From Streptacidiphilus anmyonensis (GTDB lineage Bacteria; Actinomycetota; Actinomycetes; Streptomycetales; Streptomycetaceae), in contig NZ_BBPQ01000002.1 in assembly GCF_000787855.1 (NCBI RefSeq), positions 442,403-506,402 of the forward strand: DNA of 64,000 nt, read 5' to 3'. The notes beneath the pieces are model-generated. The model had not been told where the DNA came from. It worked only from the letters and a program-made list of their open reading frames with translations, and made no database searches. The translations under genes were made by a program, and so were the position numbers. Each line of letters starts with the position of its first letter. Position 1 is the stretch's first letter. Shown in pieces: positions 38,087 to 46,222 of the stretch.

Positions 38087-38408
38087 CCCCGGGCTCCTGA
38101 TCTGGGGCCCGAACTACCTGGGCCCCGACCGACACCGTGCGACACCGTGCGTCGGCCGGGGCACCGTGGGACGCGCGGCGCAGCCGAAATCCGGGCGGTC
38201 CGGATTTCGCCCGCGCCCGCCGCCGTTTCACGGGCGCATGCCGGCGGATCTCCGCCGCGGGCCGGCTCCCCCAGCCCGGCCATTGCGCCCGGTCATTCGC
38301 CGAAGCCTCCGGACTTCGCACTCCGCCCTTCGCACTCCGGCCTTCGCAGTCGGTCTTTGGGTCCGCTCCTGGCGCCGGCGGCTCGCGGGTACCGCTCGCC
38401 CCGCCCGG
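38087..38408. other. Convergent lexA-dinG interval with hairpin and short repeats
   Basis: This stretch holds no gene I can support. GGGGCCC (38104-38110) pairs with 38120-38126 and could terminate lexA. GACACCGTGC occurs twice in tandem at 38131-38150. A three-fold imperfect repeat of CTTCGCACTCCGG type lies near 38311-38352, next to the dinG stop. Confidence 0.55.
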
Positions 38409-40526
38409 CTAGCGTGCCCGGACAGGGGGCGCCGAGGCGTTGATCGCGGCGAGGGAGCGCCGGACCTGGTTGCGGTCCGTCGTGTACCAGAACTCCGGCA
38501 TCGAGGAGCGGAAGAATCCGCCGTAACGAGCCGTGGCCAGGCGCGAGTCCAGGACAGCGACGACGCCGCGGTCGTCGCCGGAGCGGACGAGACGGCCGGC
38601 GCCCTGAGCCATCAGCAGAGCGGCGTGCGTGGCCGCCACCGCCATGAAGCCGTTGCCGCCGTGTTCCTCGACGGCCTTCTGGCGGGCGCTCATCAGCGGG
38701 TCGTCCGGCCGCGGGAACGGGATGCGGTCCATCACGACCAGTTGGCAGGCCGAGCCCGGCACGTCCACGCCCTGCCAGAGCGAGAGCGTGCCGAAGAGGC
38801 AGGACGCCGCATCGGCGGCGAAGCGCTTGATCAACTCCCCCAGGGTGTCCTCGCCCTGGAGCAGGATCTCGCCCGGAACGCGCTCGCGCAGCGCCTCCGC
38901 CGCCGCCTGGGCGGCACGCATGGAGGAGAAGAGACCGAGGGTGCGGCCGCCCGCCGCGCCGATCAGGTCGGCGAGCTCCTCCAGCATCTCCGGACGCTCC
39001 GGACCGCGACCCGGCGGGGGCAGATGGCGGGCGACGTACAGGATGCCCTGCTTGCGGTAGTCGAAGGGCGAGCCGACATCCAGGCCGCGCCAGACCGGAA
39101 CGGCGCCGGCGCCCTCGATCGCCTCCCCCACGTCGTCACGCCCCGTGGAGGAGAGGCCGAGCGAGGACGCGACGCCCGTGAAATCGCCGCCCAGCTTGAG
39201 AGTGGCCGAGGTCAGCACGACCGAGCGGTCCGTGTAGAGGTTCTCCCGCAGCAGCCCGGAGACGCTCAACGGAGCCACCCGCAAGGAGGCGGGAGCGGCC
39301 AGGAACCGGTCGTTGCGGTCGATCCAGACGACGTCGTAGACGCTGCCCTCCAGCAGCCGGTCCGTGGTGTCGTGGATGGTCTCCAGCGAGGCCATCGCCT
39401 GCTTGCGCACGGCGTCCTCGTCGCTGACGCCGCGGTCGCGGATCTCGCCGAGCGAGGTGATCACCTCACGGGCCGCCTCCCGGATCGCCGCGACGGCGAA
39501 GTAGAGGTTCTCCGGGAGCTCCTCGACGCGTCCTCCGTCGGCGATCTCCATCAGGCCGTGGTAGTTCTCCGCCGCCGCCTGGAGCTTGTCGACGGACTTC
39601 TCGTTGGCGAGCTTGGCGGCACGCTTGACCGCGCGGTTCACGCCCGTGGTGGTGAGCTCGGCGGTGGCGATGCCGGTGACCCGGGAGACCAGCTCGTGCG
39701 CCTCGTCGACGATCAGCAGCCCGTGCTCCGGCAGGACGGGAGCGCCCTCCAGGGAGTCGATGGCGAGCAGGGCGTGGTTGGTGACCACCACGTCGGCGAG
39801 CTTGGCCCGCTCGCGCGCCTTCTCGGCGAAGCACTCCCCGCCGTACGGGCACTTGGTCGCGCCGAGACACTCCCGGGAGCTGACCGAGAGCTGCTGCCAC
39901 GCCTTGTCGGAGACACCCGGTGACAGGTCGTCGCGGTCCCCGGTCTCCGTCTCGTCGGCCCAGTCGCGCAGGCGGACGATGTCCTGCCCGAGCTTGCTGC
40001 TCGGGCCGCCGAGGACCTCGGCCGGATCGAACAGGCCGGCCTCGTCGTCGCTGGGCGCGCCCTCGTGGACCCGATGCAGGCAGACGTAGTTGGAGCGACC
40101 CTTGAGCATCGCGAAGGTGGGCTTGCGACGCAGCAGCGGATGCAGCGCGTCGACCGTGCGCGGCAGATCGCGTTCCACGAGCTGCCGTTGCAGGGCCAGC
40201 GTGGCCGTCGCGACGACCACCTTGTCGCCGTGGGCGAGGGCGGGGACCAGATAGGCGAGCGACTTGCCCGTCCCCGTGCCGGCCTGGACGAGCAGTTGCT
40301 CGCCGTTCCCGACCGCGGCGGCGACGGCCTCAGCCATCGCCACCTGGCCGGGACGCTCGGTTCCACCCACCGCCGTGACGGCGGCGTGGAGCAGCTCGCG
40401 AATGCGCGAAGGGGCGTCTGCGCCGGCGGGGGCGGCCTCACCGGAGGGCGCGTCGGGCGCTGCGCCGGAGGGCTCGGAGGCGGCGCCGGAATCGGCCGGG
40501 TCTGGCTCAAGGATGCTGTCACTCAT
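38409..40526 (-). CDS. dinG: ATP-dependent helicase, DinG/XPD type
   Basis: A 705-residue superfamily 2 helicase. Walker A is VQAGTGTGKSLAYLVPAL, and the DEAH box is LLIVDEAHELVS. Four Cys, in NYVCLH and RECLGATKCPYGGECF, fit the iron-sulphur cluster of XPD/DinG helicases. Later motifs include VVLTSATLKLGG, LFSSMRAAQ and GAGRLVRSGDDRGVVAVLDSR. The N-terminal 40 residues are Pro/Ala-rich. The start ATG 40526 follows GGAGGGCC. It may act in repair at damaged forks or R-loops. It follows the nitrilase gene by 12 bases. Confidence 0.92.
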   Translation of the reverse strand: MSDSILEPDPADSGAASEPSGAAPDAPSGEAAPAGADAPSRIRELLHAAVTAVGGTERPGQVAMAEAVAAAVGNGEQLLVQAGTGTGKSLAYLVPALAHGDKVVVATATLALQRQLVERDLPRTVDALHPLLRRKPTFAMLKGRSNYVCLHRVHEGAPSDDEAGLFDPAEVLGGPSSKLGQDIVRLRDWADETETGDRDDLSPGVSDKAWQQLSVSSRECLGATKCPYGGECFAEKARERAKLADVVVTNHALLAIDSLEGAPVLPEHGLLIVDEAHELVSRVTGIATAELTTTGVNRAVKRAAKLANEKSVDKLQAAAENYHGLMEIADGGRVEELPENLYFAVAAIREAAREVITSLGEIRDRGVSDEDAVRKQAMASLETIHDTTDRLLEGSVYDVVWIDRNDRFLAAPASLRVAPLSVSGLLRENLYTDRSVVLTSATLKLGGDFTGVASSLGLSSTGRDDVGEAIEGAGAVPVWRGLDVGSPFDYRKQGILYVARHLPPPGRGPERPEMLEELADLIGAAGGRTLGLFSSMRAAQAAAEALRERVPGEILLQGEDTLGELIKRFAADAASCLFGTLSLWQGVDVPGSACQLVVMDRIPFPRPDDPLMSARQKAVEEHGGNGFMAVAATHAALLMAQGAGRLVRSGDDRGVVAVLDSRLATARYGGFFRSSMPEFWYTTDRNQVRRSLAAINASAPPVRAR

Positions 40527-40538
40527 GGCCCTCCCACC

Positions 40539-41393
40539 CTAGAGGGCACCACCGACAAATCGCGGCCGGACCGGTGCGGTCAGGCTCGGATCCACCAGCA
40601 CGGGTTCCTCCGCGCGGGCGGCACGCAGCACCTCGGGGGCGAACTCGGCGACGGCCAGACCCGGATCGGCCGTGCCGGCGTCGGCGAGCAGCTCGCCGAG
40701 CGGTCCCCAGATCGCGCTGTGGCCGCCGCCGGAGTACGGGCCGCTCGGCCCGCAGTGGTTGGCGAGCACCGCGTAGGACGTGTTGTCCATGGCCCGTGCC
40801 GGAAACAGGAACGAGTTGGCCTTGGCGGAGAAGCCCGGGCTGAACATGCCGCCGTTCAGGTAGGCGTGGCAGCCGTCCAGGGCGGCGGCGCGGGCGTGCT
40901 CGGGAAAGGAGGAGTCCCAGCAGATGCTGAGGCCGAAGCGCCAGCCGTCGAGCACGAACGTGGTGCCGCAGCTCCCGGGCGCGATTCCGGCGTCGCGCTC
41001 GCTCGGCGTCGCGTGCTGCTTGTCGTAGGTGGCCGCCAGCTTGCCGTCGCGGTCGAAGGCGAGCGCGGAGATCCGGGGCGTGCCGTCCTCGGCGCGAGTC
41101 GGCGCACCGACGACGAGGGCGGTGCGATGAGCGGCGCAGGCCTCGCGCAGGGGGTCGAGACGCGAGTCGTCTGCGCCGGTGGTGTGCCGGCCCGGGTCGG
41201 CCGTGATGCCCGGGAGCTCGTAACCGGTGAGGAAGAGCTCCGGCAGGACGAGCAGGTCGGCGCCGCGATCGGCGGCGCGGCGGACCAGGTCGGCGGCGGT
41301 GGCCGCGTTGGCGACGAGGTCGAGCGAAGCGCAGACGGCCTGTCCGGCGGCCACGGTCAGCGGCGCGGCAGGCAGCGACAGTTGATCATCCAT
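40539..41393 (-). CDS. Carbon-nitrogen hydrolase (nitrilase superfamily)
   Basis: A 284-residue enzyme with the catalytic triad: Glu in LLVLPELFLTGYEL, Lys in ATYDKQHATPSE and Cys in LSICWDSSFPEHA. It belongs to the amidase/carbamoylase side of the superfamily rather than true nitrilases. The start is ATG 41393. It lies between the siderophore N-hydroxylase gene and dinG, all on the minus strand. The 33-base distance from the hydroxylase could mean shared transcription, but nothing links it to siderophore assembly. The substrate is not predictable. Confidence 0.85.
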   Translation of the reverse strand: MDDQLSLPAAPLTVAAGQAVCASLDLVANAATAADLVRRAADRGADLLVLPELFLTGYELPGITADPGRHTTGADDSRLDPLREACAAHRTALVVGAPTRAEDGTPRISALAFDRDGKLAATYDKQHATPSERDAGIAPGSCGTTFVLDGWRFGLSICWDSSFPEHARAAALDGCHAYLNGGMFSPGFSAKANSFLFPARAMDNTSYAVLANHCGPSGPYSGGGHSAIWGPLGELLADAGTADPGLAVAEFAPEVLRAARAEEPVLVDPSLTAPVRPRFVGGAL

Positions 41394-41426
41394 GGCGCGG
41401 AGCCTAGCGTCATGGACGGCCGATTG

Positions 41427-43019
41427 TCAGGGGTGAACCAGGGCTGCGGGGCTTTCATGGGCGCCGAGGTGCGCCACGTGCACAGGGCCGTCGGCGAGAT
41501 CGGCGGCCCGCGTGTGGGCGGCGGCCAGGGCGCCGGAACGGGCGGTGGCACAGGTCACGGAGTGGCCGCCGGCGTCCGGCGGCACGTCCAGCGCGCTGCG
41601 CGGGCGGCCGAAGGTGGTCCACGCCGTTTCCTCCGGGAGCCGGTACACGGGGCGGCCGAGCACCTCGGTGCAGACGGCGTTGAGGATCACGGCGGCACGG
41701 TGCGCGCCGAGGCCGAGATCGGGCGTGCCGACGCCGTGGGTGTGGAGTTCGGCGTTCTGCACGAAGAGCCCGGCGGTGATGTCCGCCCGCAGGCCCACCC
41801 GGTGGTCCAGGCCCACCCGGTAGCGCCCCTTGGCATCCCAGTCGACCAGGTCCCGGACGGGGTCGAGCAGCGCCGGCCGACGTGCCGCGTAGCCGGTGGC
41901 CAGGACGGCGAGATCGGTGCGGAGCGCGTAGGCGGCACCCGACTGCGGGTGGCCGCAGCGCAGTTCGAGCCCGCCACCGGGGTTGCGGCGGGCCGCCAGC
42001 ACCTCCGTGCCCGGCACGATCTCCACGTCCGCCGAGCCGCCGGCCGTGGTGCGCTCGTACAGGGCCTCGTGGACGGCGGCCAGGGTCTCGGCGCTGGCCG
42101 CCTTGTACAACTGCCACTGACGCGGGACGAGAGCGTCGCGGGTGGGCTCGGGGAGCGAGTGGAAGTAGCGGGTGTAGTCCGGAGTGAAGTGCTCCAGACC
42201 GAGCCTGGAGTACTCCATCGGCGCGAATGCGGCGGTGCGGGTGATCCAGCGCAGGTGTGGACCTGCGTCCCTCCCGCGACGGCGCAGCAGGTCGAGGAAG
42301 ACCTCGGCGCCGGACTGGCCCGAGCCGACCACGGTGACGTCCCCGAGCGGACGGAGCGCACCGCAGTTGTCAGTGCCCCGCGCTAGCGTCAGGGGTGAGC
42401 GGGGAGAAGTGAGGTACTCGCCCGAGTGCACGGCCGGGCCTGCGGCGTCGACCAGTTCGGCGAAGGCCGGCGGGATGACGGGCTCGGTACCGACTCCGAG
42501 CACGAGATGACGGGCGAGGTAGGGGTCCCGGCCCGGCACCTCCACCTCGAAGACGCGGCGGTCGTCGTTCCAGCGGACGGACGTGACGGGGCTGTCGAAG
42601 CGGCAGTTCGGCAGGCGTTCGGCGGCCCAGAGGCAGTAGTCCGCGTACTCGCGGCGTGTCAGGTGCCACTGCTCGGCGAAGTAGAAGGGGAAGAGACGGT
42701 CCCGGTCGCCGAGGTAGGCGAGGAACGACCAGGGGCTGGTCGGGTCCACCAGCGAGACCAGGTCCGCGAGGAAGGGCACCTGCATGCGGGCGCCTTCGAT
42801 CATCAGGCCCGGGTGCCAGCTGAACTCCGGCTTGGCTTCGAGGAAGACGGACCGCAGGCCCGGCACGCGATCGGCCAGGGCGGCGAGCGAGAGGTTGAAC
42901 GGACCGAGACCCACGCCGACGAGGTCGTGGACCTCATGGGCGCGGCTGTCGTCGGTGTACGCGCGGCGCGTCGCCGACCGACGGGCGGCGGCTCCGCCCG
43001 GTGAACGTGAGGGATCCAC
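41427..43019 (-). CDS. Siderophore amine N-hydroxylase (SidA/IucD/PvdA family; RhbE-like)
   Basis: A 530-residue FAD/NADPH-dependent monooxygenase that hydroxylates a primary amine before hydroxamate formation. The FAD motif is GVGLGPFNLSLAAL near residue 36. EFSWHPGLMIEGARMQVPFLADLVSLVDPTSPWSFLAYL is the family signature. The NADPH motif is VTVVGSGQSGAEVFLDLLRR, and ATGYAAR lies near the C-terminus. Given the diaminobutyrate genes upstream, the substrate is probably 1,3-diaminopropane rather than lysine or ornithine. Start GTG 43019 has AAGGAG seven bases upstream. It is separated from the acetyltransferase by 210 bases of G-rich repeats, so it may have its own promoter. Confidence 0.9.
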   Translation of the reverse strand: MDPSRSPGGAAARRSATRRAYTDDSRAHEVHDLVGVGLGPFNLSLAALADRVPGLRSVFLEAKPEFSWHPGLMIEGARMQVPFLADLVSLVDPTSPWSFLAYLGDRDRLFPFYFAEQWHLTRREYADYCLWAAERLPNCRFDSPVTSVRWNDDRRVFEVEVPGRDPYLARHLVLGVGTEPVIPPAFAELVDAAGPAVHSGEYLTSPRSPLTLARGTDNCGALRPLGDVTVVGSGQSGAEVFLDLLRRRGRDAGPHLRWITRTAAFAPMEYSRLGLEHFTPDYTRYFHSLPEPTRDALVPRQWQLYKAASAETLAAVHEALYERTTAGGSADVEIVPGTEVLAARRNPGGGLELRCGHPQSGAAYALRTDLAVLATGYAARRPALLDPVRDLVDWDAKGRYRVGLDHRVGLRADITAGLFVQNAELHTHGVGTPDLGLGAHRAAVILNAVCTEVLGRPVYRLPEETAWTTFGRPRSALDVPPDAGGHSVTCATARSGALAAAHTRAADLADGPVHVAHLGAHESPAALVHP

Positions 43020-43229
43020 TGGCTGGCTCCTTCGAACGGTGACGGGAAAGGGGGACGGGTGGGGTGACGGAGGGCATGGCGGTTGGGGTGACGGGGGGCT
43101 GACGGGAAGGAGGAGACAGACGGAGAACCGCCGAGCGCCCCGGCGATGCGAGAAGACCTGGCAGCACCCGAGGGGAGCCGACGGGGCTGGTCCGGCGCGC
43201 GTTCGCGGGACGCTCCGGGGCTGCGCCGC

Positions 43230-44066
43230 TCAACTCGGCCGGTCGAACACCATCAGCGCGGCGTGTTTCTCCGGCAGCAGCAGCTCGGACTCGAAACGGA
43301 AGCCGGCCCGTAGGAAGGCGCGCACGGACGGCAGGTTGCGCACGTCCGGTTCGGCGACGATCCGCCGGGCCGCCTGTCTCTCGCGGAGGATGCGCCGGGT
43401 GAGTGCGGCCAGGAGGGTGCTCCCGACGCCGCGACCACGCTGGGCCGCCGGGCCGACGAGCAGGTGGAGACCGGTGTCGTGCGGGCGCGCGGCGTAGTGC
43501 CGGGCCAACGGATCCAGATCGGCCCGGTAGATCTCCCAGTAGCTCATGGGCGTCTCGTCGAGCAGGCCGAGGCAGGGCAGGCTGCGCCCGTCCCCGTCGA
43601 GTTGGGCGCGCACATGGTGCTCGGTGAGCTCGGGCGGTCCGCACAGCTCCCAGAACGCCGACACCACCGGATCGTTCATCCAGTCCACCAGCAGCGGAAG
43701 GTCACGCGGCAGCCGGACGGGCTGGAGACGGAAGTCGCCGTGCCGGGTGTGCATCACGCCCCAACGGGTCACACCGTCGAGGAGATCGTCCCGCCGGGCC
43801 CAGTGCGGTCGCTGCCACGGCGGGTGAACGGTCCTCGGTTGCCCAGGAGCCCGATGCTGCGTCGGAACCCCCGGCGACGCCCCAGGTGCCCGAGGCGACT
43901 CCCCAGGCGACGCCCCGGGCGGTGTCCCGGGCGCCGTCCCGGGAGGCACCCCCGACGGAGCCGAGGCGGCAGACGCGGCCTGCGCTGCCTGCACGGCCTG
44001 CACGGCCTGCACGGTCGACGTCACGGCGGCACTGTGAACGCCCCGTGCGCGCTGCTGGTCGCTCAC
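43230..44066 (-). CDS. GNAT acetyltransferase, IucB/RhbD type (siderophore)
   Basis: A 278-residue protein. The catalytic GNAT domain covers about 115-278: FRLQPVRLPRDLPLLVDWMNDPVVSAFWELCGPPE, then MSYWEIYRADLDP, and acetyl-CoA-binding GPAAQRGRGVGSTLLAAL. This is the siderophore acyltransferase family that converts N-hydroxyamines to acetyl-hydroxamates. Residues 1-90 are a repetitive tail (VQAVQAVQAAQAAS, then PGTAPGTPPGASPGESP). The start GTG 44066 overlaps the synthetase stop by four bases (GTGA). It should act on N-hydroxydiaminopropane before condensation with citrate. Confidence 0.85.
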   Translation of the reverse strand: MSDQQRARGVHSAAVTSTVQAVQAVQAAQAASAASAPSGVPPGTAPGTPPGASPGESPRAPGASPGVPTQHRAPGQPRTVHPPWQRPHWARRDDLLDGVTRWGVMHTRHGDFRLQPVRLPRDLPLLVDWMNDPVVSAFWELCGPPELTEHHVRAQLDGDGRSLPCLGLLDETPMSYWEIYRADLDPLARHYAARPHDTGLHLLVGPAAQRGRGVGSTLLAALTRRILRERQAARRIVAEPDVRNLPSVRAFLRAGFRFESELLLPEKHAALMVFDRPS

Positions 44067-46222
44067 GCGTCCGCCCCGGCCAGCGCGCCGGTCCCCGGCT
44101 CCGCGGCGGACATCGACGAGGAGGCGGGTCCCGCCGAGAAGGCGAGCCCGGGCTGTGCAGGCACAGAAGGCACCACCGACGCCGGAGCGGAGAGCACGAG
44201 CGGGTTGGCGTAAGGGACGTACACCGACTGTGTCTCCACCGGCCCGACGAGCTCGTCCATGCCGTGCAACCGGGTCAGCAGGTTCGCCTTGCAACGCAGG
44301 AGAGGCGTCTCCAGCAGCCGGGCGGACAGGGGGGAACCAGTGGCCGCGCCCTGCCTCGCCAGGAAGCCTCGCAGTGCGGCGAGCAGCACCCGCTCGTCGA
44401 CCAGATCCTGGGCGCCGAACGCGCCCACCAGACCGAGGAGGTGATTGATGCCCAGATAGTAGGCGAAGCGCTCGTCCGCCACGGCGTCCGGGACGAAGGT
44501 GTCGCTGGTCCGGCCGATCCCCGGCAGCCGCCGCTCCAGTGCCGCGGCCGCGGAGTCGCGGAAGTAGTAGCCCTGGTTGTCGCGGTAGCGGCCGCCGACG
44601 GGCCAGCCGTCCGCATCGAGAACGACCAGGCTGTTCTGCTGGTGGGCCTCCAGGGCGATGCCCGCGTGCCCGTCCAGCCAGAGGATGGGCAGCACCACGG
44701 CGTCGAGGTGGCGCAGGAACCATTCCGCCGCGACGGTGGGCACGGGGCGGCCGCTTCGGGCGGACAGCCGGTGGATCAGTTCGGCGAGGTGGGAGGCGTA
44801 CCCACCGGCCCAGGGGCGTTCGGCCACCAAGCCGGCCAGGCAGTGGGCCCGCTCCTCGGCGCCGAAGGGGTTCTGGCGCAGAACGGTGTCGAAGCCGTTC
44901 GCGACGGCGGACTCCGCCTCCCCCTCCGCCGCACCGGGCATGTCGACGCCGATCCAGGCAGGATCGCGGACGATGTCGAACTCGGGGTGGGCGCCGCGCC
45001 ACTCGGCGCCCAACCCGGCCTCCAGCAGCCGGTGCACCTCGGCACCGCGCAGGAGCTCCTTGCGGAGGTTCTCGCGGCGGGAGTTGGTGATGCGCAGCCC
45101 AAGGGAGAGCTTGAGCATCCAGGGTGTCCCCGGCTGGTAGACGGTGCGCACGGAGGAGGTGGGATACCAGAGCCCGCCCGCCTGACCCAGGTCACGCAGG
45201 CGGCCCGCGTCGAGGAGCGCGCGGACGTCCGGACGGTTGCTCAGCTCCCGCGCCTGCCAGGGGTGGACAGGCAGCAGGACCGTTCCCTCCGGCGGCGCAG
45301 AGGCGTCCGCGCCGCGCAGGGCCGCGGTGATCCGGGCCGTTCCGGCCACGCCGAGCAGGTCCGCCGACGGACCGTCCGGCGCGCCGTCGTCACGTCGGCC
45401 GGACGAGGCCCAGGACGGCAGCGTCCCCTCACCCGCGGCTACGAGCGCACGGTCGACCGCGAACCAGTGCAGGTGCAGCGCGCCGCGCAACTCCGGTGAG
45501 TAGGCGGCGGCTTCGGCGTCACCGAGGCCCTCGCGGCTCTTCGGCGTCGGATGGAGCGGATGCCCCAGCAGCAGGGCCTGCTCGGAGCGGAGGAACGGCG
45601 TGAGGCTCGGCCCCGGCTCGGCGGTGGCTCTCCGCACGGCGACGAACTGCGCGGTTCGCCGCACCGAGTCGGCGACCCGCCCTGCCAGATCGGCGACGTG
45701 CTCCGAGCCGACCCCGGCCGCCTCCCCCTCGGCCGTCACCACCGCGCCGCCACCCTGGTTCGCGGATCCAGCCGTTCGCGCCAGCAGGGCGGCGACGGTC
45801 ACGGCGTCAGCCGGCCGGGCCGAGACGACACCGGAGACGGAGGGGGCGGCGGGCATGGCGGAGGGGGCGGACGTGCCGGACGTGCCGGACTGGGCGGGCG
45901 CAGCGGATGCCGCCTCGTCCGCTCGGCACACCAGTTCGGCAGGCCCGAACCGGTGCCAGCCGGCGGGCGACCGGTAGCGCACGGGCGCGCGCAGCAGCAG
46001 GCCGTCCTCCAGCGGGAGTTCCAGGCACCGCCCCGTGGCGGGTACCTCCGTGCCCGTCTCACGTACCCAGCAGCGCAGCAGGTTCTCGATCGCGGCGGCG
46101 TCCGCGACCGCGACCGGATCCGGATGGTGCAACGGATCGGGGGCGGTGAGCGGGGTGACGCCGCCCGCCGGTGCGGTCGAGGGCGGGGACGTGAGGGGCT
46201 GCTGCGCGGGAAGGGTGGTCAC
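44063..46222 (-). CDS. NRPS-independent siderophore synthetase, IucA/IucC family
   Basis: A 719-residue ATP-dependent synthetase that joins an amine or hydroxylamine to citrate or a derivative. Motifs: GHPLHPTPKSREGL, LLPVHPWQARE, MLKLSLGLRITNSRREN and LEAHQQNSLVVLD, which build the ATP/citrate pocket. YRDNQGYYF follows, and C-terminal FerR-type helices end LRCKANLLTRLHG. A Ser/Ala/Pro-rich insertion lies at about 105-140. The GTG start overlaps the decarboxylase stop by four bases. It is the only such synthetase in the window; rhizobactin and aerobactin pathways use two. Either it acts twice, or a second enzyme is elsewhere. Confidence 0.9.
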   Translation of the reverse strand: MTTLPAQQPLTSPPSTAPAGGVTPLTAPDPLHHPDPVAVADAAAIENLLRCWVRETGTEVPATGRCLELPLEDGLLLRAPVRYRSPAGWHRFGPAELVCRADEAASAAPAQSGTSGTSAPSAMPAAPSVSGVVSARPADAVTVAALLARTAGSANQGGGAVVTAEGEAAGVGSEHVADLAGRVADSVRRTAQFVAVRRATAEPGPSLTPFLRSEQALLLGHPLHPTPKSREGLGDAEAAAYSPELRGALHLHWFAVDRALVAAGEGTLPSWASSGRRDDGAPDGPSADLLGVAGTARITAALRGADASAPPEGTVLLPVHPWQARELSNRPDVRALLDAGRLRDLGQAGGLWYPTSSVRTVYQPGTPWMLKLSLGLRITNSRRENLRKELLRGAEVHRLLEAGLGAEWRGAHPEFDIVRDPAWIGVDMPGAAEGEAESAVANGFDTVLRQNPFGAEERAHCLAGLVAERPWAGGYASHLAELIHRLSARSGRPVPTVAAEWFLRHLDAVVLPILWLDGHAGIALEAHQQNSLVVLDADGWPVGGRYRDNQGYYFRDSAAAALERRLPGIGRTSDTFVPDAVADERFAYYLGINHLLGLVGAFGAQDLVDERVLLAALRGFLARQGAATGSPLSARLLETPLLRCKANLLTRLHGMDELVGPVETQSVYVPYANPLVLSAPASVVPSVPAQPGLAFSAGPASSSMSAAEPGTGALAGADA

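Noticed and set aside
42370..42420. Possible frameshift in the N-hydroxylase gene
   Set aside because: The region adds a small insertion before the NADPH motif, but the frame stays open and both flanks match the family.
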